The notes beneath the pieces are model-generated. The model saw nothing but the letters and a program-made list of their open reading frames with translations, had not been told where the DNA came from and did no database searches. Shown here one piece after another: positions 16,527 to 26,400 of a stretch of DNA of 61,268 bases. How positions within the stretch are numbered: position 1 is the first letter of the stretch; every line of letters starts with the position of its first letter. The position numbers and the translations under genes were made by a program. The stretch is from Symplocastrum torsivum CPER-KK1. GTDB lineage: Bacteria; Cyanobacteriota; Cyanobacteriia; Cyanobacteriales; Coleofasciculaceae. The stretch is taken from assembly GCA_019358875.1 (NCBI GenBank), contig JAHHIF010000042.1, forward strand, positions 1-61,268. Reading direction: 5' to 3'.

Positions 16527-19253
16527 ATGAGCGGATACCTCGAAGCATCTACCCCTCCCAACGAACCCAACAGTTCTAAGTCAACTCGCGCTACCGAGAA
16601 GGCACAGCGTGTAACAGCGGAAAACGCTGACTATCGGACGGTAGATCGTAGTAAACTAACGCCGATGATGCAGCACTTTGCTGATATGAAAGACCAGTAT
16701 CCCCATGCAATGTTGCTGTATCGAGTGGGAGACTTTTATGAAACCTTCTTTCAGGATGCCCGGACACTATCGGAGGAACTGGAACTTGTCTTAACGAGTA
16801 AGGAGGCAGGTAAGGGGATTGGGCGAGTTTTTATGACAGGAGTCCCTCACCATGCCTTGGATCGCTACTGCACGATGTTGGTAGAACGCGGGTTTGCGAT
16901 CGCAATTTGTGACCAAGTTGAAGATGCGGCAGTGGCAGCGAAAGAAGGGCGTCAGGTGCGCCGTGAGGTAACACGCATTCTCACCCCTGGTACCTTACTG
17001 GATGACGGGATGCTCAATGCCCGACGCAATAACTTCCTTGCTGCTGTAGTAATTGCTGGTAATCACTGGGGTTTGGCGTATGCAGACATCTCTACGGGCG
17101 AGTTCTTCACAACGCAATCCACAGATTTAGAACTCCTCACCGCAGAATTGATGCGCTTGCAGCCTTCGGAAGTATTAGTTCCCACAAATGCACCGGATTT
17201 GGTCAGTATGCTACGACCAGGGGAAAAATCGGAGCATTTGCCGGAGTGTCTACCCAACGCATTTTGCTATGCCTTTCGTTCACAAACCCCATTTTCTGCC
17301 GGGGAAGCAAGACAACGATTGTTAGAGCGATTTAGAGTGCGATCGCTTGAAGGGTTAGGTTGTGAACATCTTCCCCTCGGTGTTCGTGCGGCTGGTGGCT
17401 TGTTGGAATATCTGGAAGACACCCAAAAAGAAAATTACGTCGCTCTCCAAACCTTACGCACTTATACCATTGCCGACTACTTAATTCTCGACCACCAGAG
17501 CCGCCGCAATCTGGAAATTACGGCAACAGTCCGGGACAATACGTTTCATGGTTCCCTGCTTTGGGCACTAGATAGAACTAGCACGGCAATGGGAGGCAGG
17601 GCACTACGCCGTTGGCTCTTACAACCACTCCTGGATATTAAAGGAATCCGGGCGCGGCACGATACGATTCAGGAATTATTTGAAAATGGCGGATTACGGG
17701 AAGACTTACGGCAGTTATTGCGTCAAATCTACGACTTGGAACGGCTGACGGGTCGTGCAGGTTCGGGTACGGCTAATGCGCGAGACTTAGTAGCATTGAG
17801 CAGTTCCCTTTTGAAATTACCGGAACTCGCTGAACTGGCTGCCTATGGCTCTTCTCCCTATCTCAGAGCTTTACAAAAGGTTCCATCAGAACTTGAGCAA
17901 CTAGGAGAACAACTCCGGACTCATCTCGTTGAGTCGCCCCCCTTACATCTCACAGAAGGGAACTTAATTCGACCTGGTGTTAATCCTCAGCTTGACGAAA
18001 TGCGGCTTACTGCCGAAGCAGACCAGCAGTGGATTGCTAATTTAGAAGTAACGGAAAGACAACGTAGTGGCATTCCCACGCTGAAAGTGGGTTTCAACAA
18101 AACCTTTGGTTACTACATTAGTATCACTCGCACTAAAGCAGACCAAGTTCCTGATAACTACATCCGCAAGCAAACTCTTACAAATGAGGAGCGCTACATT
18201 ACTCCGGAGTTGAAGGAACGGGAAGCGCGGATTCTTACGGCACGGGAAGACTTGAACCGCTTGGAATACGAGGTTTTTGTTGGTCTGCGAAATCAGGTTG
18301 GGGAGCAAGCTGAACAGATTCGCAATGTGTCCCGTGCGGTGGCAGCCGTTGATATCCTCTGTGGTTTAGCAGAGGTAGCGGTATACCAAGGTTACTGTCG
18401 CCCGAATATAGTGGAAGGTCGGGAGATTACCATCATCGACGGGCGTCATCCGGTGGTGGAGCAATCTTTACCTGCTGGTTTTTTTGTGCCGAATTCCGCG
18501 TATTTGGGGAGGCAGTCAGTCGATTCCTCCCAACCTCCCTTAAAGAAAAGTCAGGTTACTGAACGTCCTGACCTAATTATTCTTACAGGCCCGAATGCGA
18601 GTGGAAAGAGTTGTTATCTACGGCAAGTGGGGTTGATTCAACTGATGGCGCAGACTGGAAGTTATGTACCTGCGTCGTCAGCAACATTGGGAATATGCGA
18701 TCGCATTTTTACTCGTGTCGGTGCGGTTGATGACCTTGCTACAGGTCAATCTACCTTCATGGTGGAGATGAATGAGACGGCAAATATTCTCAACCATGCC
18801 ACGGCTAAATCTCTTGTTCTCCTCGACGAAATTGGGCGTGGGACAGCCACCTTTGATGGACTTTCAATTGCTTGGGCGGTTGCAGAATACCTAGCAACGG
18901 AGATAAAGGCAAGAACTATCTTTGCAACCCACTACCATGAACTCAATGAACTCGCTTCTCTCCTACCAAATATCGCTAACTACCAGGTAACAGTGAAGGA
19001 ACTACCCGACCAAATTATCTTCTTACACCAAGTTCAACCGGGAGGCGCTGACCGCTCTTATGGGATTGAAGCAGGGCGTCTAGCGGGTTTACCTACACCT
19101 GTTATTCAACGGGCAAAGCAGGTGATGAGCCAAATTGAGAAGCACAGTAAAATTGCCGTTGGACTGCGTAAAGGTGGTCAAAAAAAATCTTCAGCGGCTA
19201 TAGTTGACGCTGAAGAAATACCTGTGGAACAGTTAGATATTTTTGGTGATTGA
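16527..19253 (+). CDS. mutS: DNA mismatch repair protein MutS
   Basis: MutS recognises mismatches and recruits MutL. The 908-residue protein has an N-terminal extension of about 45 residues (Ser/Thr/Glu rich). The mismatch-binding domain follows, with the Phe-X-Glu motif in RVGDFYETFF, then the connector, lever and clamp domains. The ATPase has Walker A GPNASGKSCYLRQ (about residue 688), the Walker B-like LVLLDEIGRGTATFDG, and FATHYHEL. It ends with the short C-terminal tail of MutS1. It follows tRNA-His by 176 bp in the same orientation. Confidence 0.97.
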   Translation: MSGYLEASTPPNEPNSSKSTRATEKAQRVTAENADYRTVDRSKLTPMMQHFADMKDQYPHAMLLYRVGDFYETFFQDARTLSEELELVLTSKEAGKGIGRVFMTGVPHHALDRYCTMLVERGFAIAICDQVEDAAVAAKEGRQVRREVTRILTPGTLLDDGMLNARRNNFLAAVVIAGNHWGLAYADISTGEFFTTQSTDLELLTAELMRLQPSEVLVPTNAPDLVSMLRPGEKSEHLPECLPNAFCYAFRSQTPFSAGEARQRLLERFRVRSLEGLGCEHLPLGVRAAGGLLEYLEDTQKENYVALQTLRTYTIADYLILDHQSRRNLEITATVRDNTFHGSLLWALDRTSTAMGGRALRRWLLQPLLDIKGIRARHDTIQELFENGGLREDLRQLLRQIYDLERLTGRAGSGTANARDLVALSSSLLKLPELAELAAYGSSPYLRALQKVPSELEQLGEQLRTHLVESPPLHLTEGNLIRPGVNPQLDEMRLTAEADQQWIANLEVTERQRSGIPTLKVGFNKTFGYYISITRTKADQVPDNYIRKQTLTNEERYITPELKEREARILTAREDLNRLEYEVFVGLRNQVGEQAEQIRNVSRAVAAVDILCGLAEVAVYQGYCRPNIVEGREITIIDGRHPVVEQSLPAGFFVPNSAYLGRQSVDSSQPPLKKSQVTERPDLIILTGPNASGKSCYLRQVGLIQLMAQTGSYVPASSATLGICDRIFTRVGAVDDLATGQSTFMVEMNETANILNHATAKSLVLLDEIGRGTATFDGLSIAWAVAEYLATEIKARTIFATHYHELNELASLLPNIANYQVTVKELPDQIIFLHQVQPGGADRSYGIEAGRLAGLPTPVIQRAKQVMSQIEKHSKIAVGLRKGGQKKSSAAIVDAEEIPVEQLDIFGD

Positions 19254-19376
19254 TACTTGTTACTCTCTTCCGCTCTTGAGAATATCTAAGCTGGGGAGGC
19301 AGGGGAAGCAGAGAGGAAGGGGATGATAGATTCTTTTAACCTTTAGCTTTTTTCCTTATAAAGTGCAAAAGTTCCA

Positions 19377-19404
19377 TTCCCTATTCCCCATTCCCCATTC
19401 CCCA
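19377..19404. repeat. TTCCCCA heptamer STRR
   Basis: Tandem TTCCCTA/TTCCCCA heptamers lie between the convergent mutS and channel-like genes. A similar run occurs at about 22121-22144. This is a known cyanobacterial STRR motif. Confidence 0.65.
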
Positions 19405-19406
19405 AC

Positions 19407-21182
19407 CTATCGAATATCAGGTGGTCGGTTTTGCTTGAACGAGTCTAGCCATTCCCGAACTTGACCCGCTGCAATATCGCGACCTCCTAAACCGAAGGCA
19501 AGTGCGATCGCAACAGCAATTGCTCCTAAAAGCAATCCAAATGCTAAGTTCACAATGTTGCCAGCAATGCCCATTTGTTGCAGTGCCATTGGGATAACCA
19601 AGGCAATGATTGCAATTCGAGCAGCTTGGGCAAGGAATTTGGCTTGGCGAGAGCCAGAGCTAATAATCAAGTTAAAGGCGAGATTTGCTAGGTATAAACC
19701 AATCGCAAATACGATTAACCCAGCCAGAATCCGCCCAGCGATGAGAACAATGCCACTGACAATTGCGGTCAGAGCAGTGATCTCTAGGACATCAACGGCT
19801 GCAACAGTAGCAAACAGCATAACGCCGACTAGCACAATAATTCCCACCAGTTCGGATGGTGTCCGAGTCGGAACGGGTGTAGTCTGTAGCCTAGTCTCTG
19901 GCCCCGTTGTCGGTGGTGGTGGTGGTGGGAGTCCTAAGTCATCCCTTGGAGTTCCCGTTGTTCTGCGGGCGCTGCGGGGTGTGGGCAAGCCAATCCACTG
20001 AAAAATGTTGTTGAAGCCAATGCTTGTCAGGATATTGGTTACTAGGTCACTGAGGAACTGCCCTAATACATAAGCAATAACCAGAATCAACCCAGCGGTA
20101 AAGATTTTGGGAAGAGCGCTCAGAATTTGGTTGAGCATTGCGATCGCAGGCTGTGAGATTGCCTCAATCTGAAGCGCATTCAAAGCCGCGATTGCTGTGG
20201 GAATCAGGATTAGGACATAGACAATTGTTCCGAGAATCCAAGAAAGTGATTGACCACCTGGGGTTGCCCGTAGTCCAAATCGGCTACCTAAGCGATCAGC
20301 ACCTGCTGCCGATAGCAAGTTTGTAACAATACGCCGCACGACTTGAGCAACCAGCCAACCCACTGCTGCGATGACAATCGCTGCCAAAATATTCGGCAAA
20401 ATTGCCAGAATTTCATTGAGCAGTTGCTGTACCGGAAGCAGCGTTCCTTCCAAACCTAAGGTGCTTAAGATTGCTGGAAGAAACAGGAGAAAGATGAACC
20501 AATACAACGCATTCCCAATCGTATCGGCGAGTGAGAATTGGCTCGTTGTTCTAGGTGGAATCTCGTCCGGGTTATCTGGAGTAGTTCTGACTTGTTGACC
20601 TAAACGCTCATCTAAGCGAAGCGCCCGCAATCCCCGTGTTGTCACAAGCTTGACGAGGGTTGCAATCAACCAAGCAATCCCTAATAAAATCCCCGCCGCA
20701 AAGAGCTTAGGCAAGAAGCTGAGGATTTGGTTAAGGAATGTATTTAGAGGTTGAGAAACAACTTCTAGCCGTAGAGTATCGAGAACCGCTACGGCAGTGA
20801 AGATCATTACGATCCAGAAAACGGCACTACCTACCCATTGCTCAACTGGGGGAGGCTCTGATCCTGCTTGCCGCCCGGTAAGCCAGTCAGCAAGTTTGTT
20901 GTCAAGATTGGTGCGCTTGAGTATACCCTTTGTTATCGCTGAAGCGATGAAGGCGATGATCAGACCCACCACCAAAATTAAAATCGCCGCCAGCAAGCTA
21001 GGAACAAAAGCGGCTATATTTCCGAAAATTGATTGAAGATAATCTGTGCCATTCTCAACTATCCCTGGTTGAGCCGATTGGGCGGGTGTAGCAGTCGGCG
21101 TAGCCTGCGCCAAAATTGGATGCACCTGGATTGGTACACCCACTCCCACAATTTGGACAATACCTTGCCAAAGGTTATTCAT
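19407..21182 (-). CDS. Multi-repeat membrane protein with conserved TM_helix modules (mechanosensitive channel-related)
   Basis: The 591-residue protein is made of about five repeats of an amphipathic plus transmembrane unit (for example LPSLLAAILILVVGLIIA, LPKLFAAGILLGIAWLIA, LPNILAAIVIAAVGWLVA). This is the TM_helix repeat found beside or within MscS-like channels. No MscS beta-domain is present, so gating activity is uncertain. ATG 21182 is chosen because AGGAAGAGGT lies just upstream; a start at 21209 has no such site. The N-terminus has a hydrophobic stretch and Ala-Gln-Ala before a Thr/Pro-rich region, possibly a signal sequence. Confidence 0.85.
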   Translation of the reverse strand: MNNLWQGIVQIVGVGVPIQVHPILAQATPTATPAQSAQPGIVENGTDYLQSIFGNIAAFVPSLLAAILILVVGLIIAFIASAITKGILKRTNLDNKLADWLTGRQAGSEPPPVEQWVGSAVFWIVMIFTAVAVLDTLRLEVVSQPLNTFLNQILSFLPKLFAAGILLGIAWLIATLVKLVTTRGLRALRLDERLGQQVRTTPDNPDEIPPRTTSQFSLADTIGNALYWFIFLLFLPAILSTLGLEGTLLPVQQLLNEILAILPNILAAIVIAAVGWLVAQVVRRIVTNLLSAAGADRLGSRFGLRATPGGQSLSWILGTIVYVLILIPTAIAALNALQIEAISQPAIAMLNQILSALPKIFTAGLILVIAYVLGQFLSDLVTNILTSIGFNNIFQWIGLPTPRSARRTTGTPRDDLGLPPPPPPTTGPETRLQTTPVPTRTPSELVGIIVLVGVMLFATVAAVDVLEITALTAIVSGIVLIAGRILAGLIVFAIGLYLANLAFNLIISSGSRQAKFLAQAARIAIIALVIPMALQQMGIAGNIVNLAFGLLLGAIAVAIALAFGLGGRDIAAGQVREWLDSFKQNRPPDIR

Positions 21183-21535
21183 ACCTCTTCCTTCTTGCGT
21201 TATTCTCAAACTTCACAAGGCTTCAACTTGGAACTTGTGATACCCGTACTGCTGTGATTGATGCTATCTATGCCTCTTAACCAATCAGTGCCAACGTCAC
21301 GAGGAATGCATAAAATTAGAAAATTTAAGATTAACAGCCTGAGATGTTCAGGCACAACCTTAAACTGAAATTCCTAGCTTTACCTCTATCCTTATGGATA
21401 ATTAAGCCATGAAAATCTAGGATTTGCTGATTTTTGGTCATTAAAGTTTTTGGTTTTTGGCAACATTACTCTCATAATTGGCATGGTATTAACAAGAGCA
21501 AGATTACCAGTTGTGAGACGCTGTTAAATTTTTAA
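21183..21535. other. Divergent promoter region
   Basis: 353 bp separate the starts of the channel-like gene and the SRPBCC gene. It must hold both promoters. I see no convincing operator, hairpin or small gene. Confidence 0.4.
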
Positions 21536-21994
21536 ATGTCAAATACCCAGGTTTTTGAGCAATCAATTCAAATCAAGGCAAGCGCCACAGCCGTCGAGCG
21601 CTGTATCACTGACCAAGCTTTGATGCACCGTTGGCTCAACCCAGCTTTGCGTTGTGAACCCATCGGCGACTGGAGTACAGAGATAGGCAGTCGTAGCCGC
21701 TTCGTGATTCAAATTCCCTTAGTGCAGCCTACCCTAAAAAGTATTGTCGTAGAGCGGGAACCCGGTTTAGTCGTCTGGGAGTTCAAGGGATTTTTTCAAG
21801 GACGCGATCGCTGGGAGTGTCAGCCAGCACAAAAAGGTACACGTCTTCTCAACCGTTTCGAGTTTGCCATCCCTAATCCCTTAGTTAGCTGGGGCTTCAA
21901 CACCTTTGCTGCCAACTGGACGCAAAACGATATGAAAGCCCAACTCAGGCGCCTTAAGCGCGTTGCTGAGGAGACATATCTAGGAATGAAGTGA
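21536..21994 (+). CDS. SRPBCC-superfamily (START-like) protein
   Basis: The 152-residue protein has the helix-grip pattern: VFEQSIQIKASATAVERCITDQALMHRWLNP at the N-terminus, central strands with VVEREPGLVVWEF, and a long C-terminal helix. The superfamily binds hydrophobic ligands such as lipids, polyketides or pigments. The ligand here is unknown. It is a single gene followed by a decayed mobile repeat. Confidence 0.8.
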   Translation: MSNTQVFEQSIQIKASATAVERCITDQALMHRWLNPALRCEPIGDWSTEIGSRSRFVIQIPLVQPTLKSIVVEREPGLVVWEFKGFFQGRDRWECQPAQKGTRLLNRFEFAIPNPLVSWGFNTFAANWTQNDMKAQLRRLKRVAEETYLGMK

Positions 21995-22030
21995 GAAATT
22001 GGGAATTGGGAATTGTAAGCTAAGCGGTAT

Positions 22031-22120
22031 TAGACTCCTTGCATAAATAGCCAGGACGGGCAAGATGCCCATCCCACAAGAGTTTTTTTTCTTGTGGGGT
22101 AGACATCCGCCTCTCGCCCA
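22031..22120. repeat. Decayed copy of a MITE-like repeat
   Basis: TAGACTCCTTG...ATAGCCAGGACGGGC...ATCCCAC...CTTGTGGGGTAGACATC parallels the element at 39996-40125 along most of its length. The right terminal inverted repeat is not recognisable here. Confidence 0.6.
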
Positions 22121-22147
22121 TTCCCATTCCCTATTCCCCATTCCCGC

Positions 22148-22972
22148 TTACACCTCCCGCCGCAGTTGTTCAAGCAAGCGGTGAATCATATCAGCATCGT
22201 CTGCATCGGGAACCATCGCTAAATATAGTTCTAAATCCTGAGAAGCTCTTGACTTATATCCTAGTTGGGAATAAAGCAGCCCCCGATCTCTCAGTTCTGT
22301 GGGACTATCAGGAAACAACAGCAAAATGCGCTCAACCGCCGCTACAGCTTTGAGGAAATCTTGGCGGTTGAGGTAAATAAATTTGAGATTTGTCAGCATC
22401 CGTGCTAGTAGCTGCCGATGACTCACTGGTTCTGTGAACTGTGGTTGCAGTGGTACAGAACGCCCGTACATCTGGGTGAGTCGTTCCTCACAGTCTTGTT
22501 CAAATAAAATCTCACCCCGATTAAAGGCATCAACAAAAATTCCTACATCCTGAAACTCTGGACGAATCAGAAAATGTCCAGGCATGTTGATCCCAACCAT
22601 TGGAAAGTCAAGGCGTCGGGCAACTTCTAGATAGACAACAGAGAGGGTAATCGGGATACCAATGCGTCGGTCAATGACATCATTTAGGAAGCTGTTGCGA
22701 GGGTCATAGTAATCCTCGGTGTTTCCGGTATAACCTAGGTCATCATAAAAGTATTGATTAAGACTCTGGATAATTTTTAAAGGATATCGTTCGACTGGCA
22801 AGCGCTCCTCTACTTCCATGGCCATAACGTCAAAGGCGTTGAGGTAGGCGGCAGTATCAAGGTCAGGGTATTCTTCTTGGGCAATATACAGGGCAGATGC
22901 CCCTAAGTCAATTTGGGTGTCTGACTGCTGTATCTGTTGAGCGAAGTTTTTACGCCCTAAGGAAAAGTCCAT
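22148..22972 (-). CDS. SirB1 family protein (transglutaminase-like plus TPR)
   Basis: The 274-residue protein has a transglutaminase-like SirB1 domain (NSFLNDVIDRRIGIPITLSVVYLEVARRL, then GINMPGHFLIRPE). A C-terminal tetratricopeptide-like region follows (RLLLFPDSPTELRDRGLLYSQLGYKSRASQDLELYL). The family is widely conserved, but its biochemical role is unclear and no protease activity should be assumed. It is divergent from the giant histidine kinase. A strong hairpin sits 47 bp upstream of its start. Confidence 0.88.
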   Translation of the reverse strand: MDFSLGRKNFAQQIQQSDTQIDLGASALYIAQEEYPDLDTAAYLNAFDVMAMEVEERLPVERYPLKIIQSLNQYFYDDLGYTGNTEDYYDPRNSFLNDVIDRRIGIPITLSVVYLEVARRLDFPMVGINMPGHFLIRPEFQDVGIFVDAFNRGEILFEQDCEERLTQMYGRSVPLQPQFTEPVSHRQLLARMLTNLKFIYLNRQDFLKAVAAVERILLLFPDSPTELRDRGLLYSQLGYKSRASQDLELYLAMVPDADDADMIHRLLEQLRREV

Positions 22973-23409
22973 AGGAAAGGCATTTTTGGCGAAGCTTTCT
23001 TTTTGATTTTAGAGAAGAGCCTCAGTCTTGATGCTTCCCAATCAAGACTGAGGCAAAGGTATTGCGATCGCCAATAATGGCGTTTTGTCTATGGTTTATT
23101 GTTCAAAGTAGAAGATATAGCAGTAGCCACTTAGGTTAGGGCATTAACGGGAGAAGAGCGTTCCTTAGAAGTGAGCCGATTTGATTGAAAGCTGACCGCA
23201 CCAAAGCTGACTGCTGATGGCTATAGGTCGCTAAGTCTCTTCCTGATTCATTGGATAAAGTCGAGCAACTCATCCAACTAAAGCAGCCTAAACTGTAACA
23301 GTGTTTACACCAAGGGTTATTTTTTGACTTCTATCGCAAGATAGAAGAGAGAATGTTGTGATGACACTGCCCTTGGTTCCGCTTTTAGAGAGTTACCCCG
23401 GCTCAAATA
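22973..23409. other. Divergent spacer between the SirB1 and hybrid-kinase genes
   Basis: 437 bp with one outstanding structure, the 14-bp hairpin at 23019-23054, and scattered AGCTGACTGCTGATGGC heptamer-like repeats near 23190-23220. No gene is evident. Confidence 0.45.
23019..23054. promoter_or_regulatory. Perfect 14-bp stem-loop in the SirB1 upstream region
   Basis: GCCTCAGTCTTGAT pairs exactly with 23041-23054 around an 8-nt loop. It lies in the presumed 5' leader of the SirB1 gene, and no gene ends nearby. So it is not an ordinary terminator unless it ends an unseen short RNA. Confidence 0.45.
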
Positions 23410-26400
23410 ATGCTATTAGAGAATAATCGCCTTCACCTAAATCGCTACATGATAGCTGCTTTTGCCGTTGTACTAGCGATGCTTGCTGTAGGAACGGCTC
23501 TGTTGTTGACACTCTTGTCAGGGTCACTACTGAAGCCAACTCCAACACCTTTATTTTTTGCAGCTGTGATGATTAGCGCTTCTTGGGGTGGACTGGGATC
23601 GGGGCTGCTTGCAACAGCTTTATCGACCTTGGCGATTAATTACTTTGCGCTTCCACCCTATAACGCTTTGAATGTTCATGTAGACGATCTTTTGCGTTTG
23701 AGTGTGTTTGGGGTGGTTGCTCTGTTGAGCAACTGGCTCGTTGAAGCACAGAGGCGAAGGGAAGAGATGCTGCGGGAGAGTCAAGCCCAACTGCATCTAA
23801 TCACAGATGCTCTGCCTATGCCGATCGCTTATGTTGATGCCTCTTTGCACTACGGTTTCAATAATCGAGCCTATGAAGATTGGTTTGGAGTCTCTCGGAA
23901 TGACATTGCTGGAGAACACATCGTGTCAGTTTTGGGTGAGACAGCGTATCAAACCATTCAGCCTCGGCTAGAAGCGGTGTTGGCAGGAGAACCTGTTAGC
24001 TTTGAAGCCCGGATGCTGTATAAAGATGGCGATCGCTATATTCAGGCGACTTACATTCCTGATTTTGGCAAACAAGGAGAAGTTCGAGGATTTGTTGCTC
24101 TAGTCAATGACATCACCCAGCGTCAGCAGGCACTACAGCAACAAGCCGAGTCGCTAGCTTTAATTGATGCACTACTAGCAGCCGCCCCAATTGGCATTTG
24201 CTTTTTTGACAAAGAACTACGCTATATCCGCATTAATCAGGTACTTGCACAGATCAACGGCTTATCTGTAGAACAACACTTGGGGCAACGCTTTCGAGAA
24301 CTCTTACCAGAGATGGCAACCCTGTTTGAGCCACAAATCCAAAACGTTTTGGATACAGGTCAACCCCAGCTAAATGTGGAATTTAGTGGTGAGGCACCAG
24401 GACAGGCAGGACGCTTAGGCTATTGGCTAGCTAACTACTACCCGGTAAGGGGTGAAGCGGGGCAAATTGGTGTTGGTGTCATGGTGGCAGATATTACCGA
24501 AAGTAAACGGGCAGAACAGGCGCTGCGTGTTGCCGAGGAGCGACTTCGGATTGCGATTAAGAACTCGCCAATTACTTTATTTAACCAAGACCAAGAACTT
24601 CGATATACGTGGATTTATAATTCTGCCTTCGAGCATCAGGTGGAGTCAGTGCTGGGTAAACGAGATGAAGACCTGATGCCTCTTGATGATGCCTTGGTTG
24701 TGACTCGTATCAAGCGCAGTGTATTAGAAACGGGCATTGGGATGCGAGAAGAGGTGAAAATTACGCAACAGGAGCGGGATTGGTATTACGACCTTACTGT
24801 GGAGCCACAACGGGATGAAGCGAGTTCTATTATTGGTGTGACTTGTGCCGCGATTGATATTAGCGATCGCCAAGCTGCACTACGCGATCGCAACTTAGCT
24901 GAAGCTGCACTACGCAAAAGTGAAGAACGCTATCGGGCTTTTGTTAAGCAGAGTACCGAAGGAATTTGGCGCTTTGAATTAGAAACGCCTTTGGCAATTG
25001 AAACTCCGGAAGACGAGCAAATTCAGCATCTTTATGAGTATGGCTATCTAGCGGAATGCAACCAAGCCATGGCATCAATGTATGGCTTTGAGCGTGTCGA
25101 AGAACTTGTTGGACTTAGAATTGGAGACTTCCTTATCCGATCTGACCCCGATAATGAAGAGTACCTACGTGCTTTTATCCGTTCTCAGTATCGACTGAGC
25201 GATGCCCAATCCCACGAGCTAGATCGATTTGGCAATTCTAAGTATTTCTCGAATAACTTGGTTGGAATTGTTGAAGATAGTTTTTTAGTAAGAGCTTGGG
25301 GAAATCAACGGGACATTACTGAGCGTAAACAGGCAGAGGACACCCTACATTTTCTCGCCGAGACAAGTAGCATCCTTTCTGCTTCCTTAGACTATGAAGC
25401 AACCCTCCAAAGCGTTGCCCAAATTCCAGTCCCTCGTTTGGCTGACTTGTGTTCCGTGGAAATTGTGCAGGACGATGGCTCGATTAAACGCAAGGCGATC
25501 GCATTTACCGAGTCATCCCACGCCGAGGTGTCACAACAGCTTGCTCTGTACCACCCTAACCTTGATAGCGCTAACCCAATTGTGAAGGTAATTAGAACAG
25601 GTCAACCTGAACTCATCCCTAAGATTTCCGACTCATTGCTTGTGGCAGCGATTCCTGAAGCAGAACATTTGCAGCTTGTGCGTGGGCTGGGACTTGAGTC
25701 AGTGCTGATTGTGCCACTGATTGCCCGCCAACGGATACTAGGTACGATCACCATGGTTACTGCCCAATCAGGTCGCCGCTACAAGACAGATGACTTGGCT
25801 GTCGCCGAGGATTTAGCCCGTCGTGCTGCCCTCGCGATTGATAATGCAAGGCTTTATCGGGAAGCCACAACTTCACGCCAGAGTGCAGAATTTGCCGCTA
25901 ATCGTACAGCCCTTCTACAAGCTGTCACAGCCGCTTTTTCGGAAGCACTGACTCCTGCTCAAGTGGCTGAAGCTGTAGTCAATCAGGGAATTACGGCTTT
26001 AGGTGCGATCGCAGGCTCAGTTGTCTTGCTCGATGATTCGGGCAACTCTCTCAAACTAGCAGCCACAGTTGGCTATCCTGAAGAGATGTTTGATAACTGG
26101 GAGTGCCGTCCTGGAACAACAGCAACACCCTTGGCAGATACAGTGTGGCAAGGAGAACCGATTTTTCTAGAGAATGTTGAAGCCTTTGCCACTCACTATC
26201 CTGATTTAGCTCACCTACCAGCCTTGACAAGTAGTTGCGCCTTTGCCGCCATTCCCTTAACAGTCGAGAGACGCACAATTGGGGGGTTAGGTTTGAGTTT
26301 TGCAACCCCCCAGACGTTTTGTGAGCAAGATAGAGCATTTATGCTGGCATTGGGACAGCAGTGCGCTCAAGCGATTGCCCGTGCCTATCTCTACGAAGCT

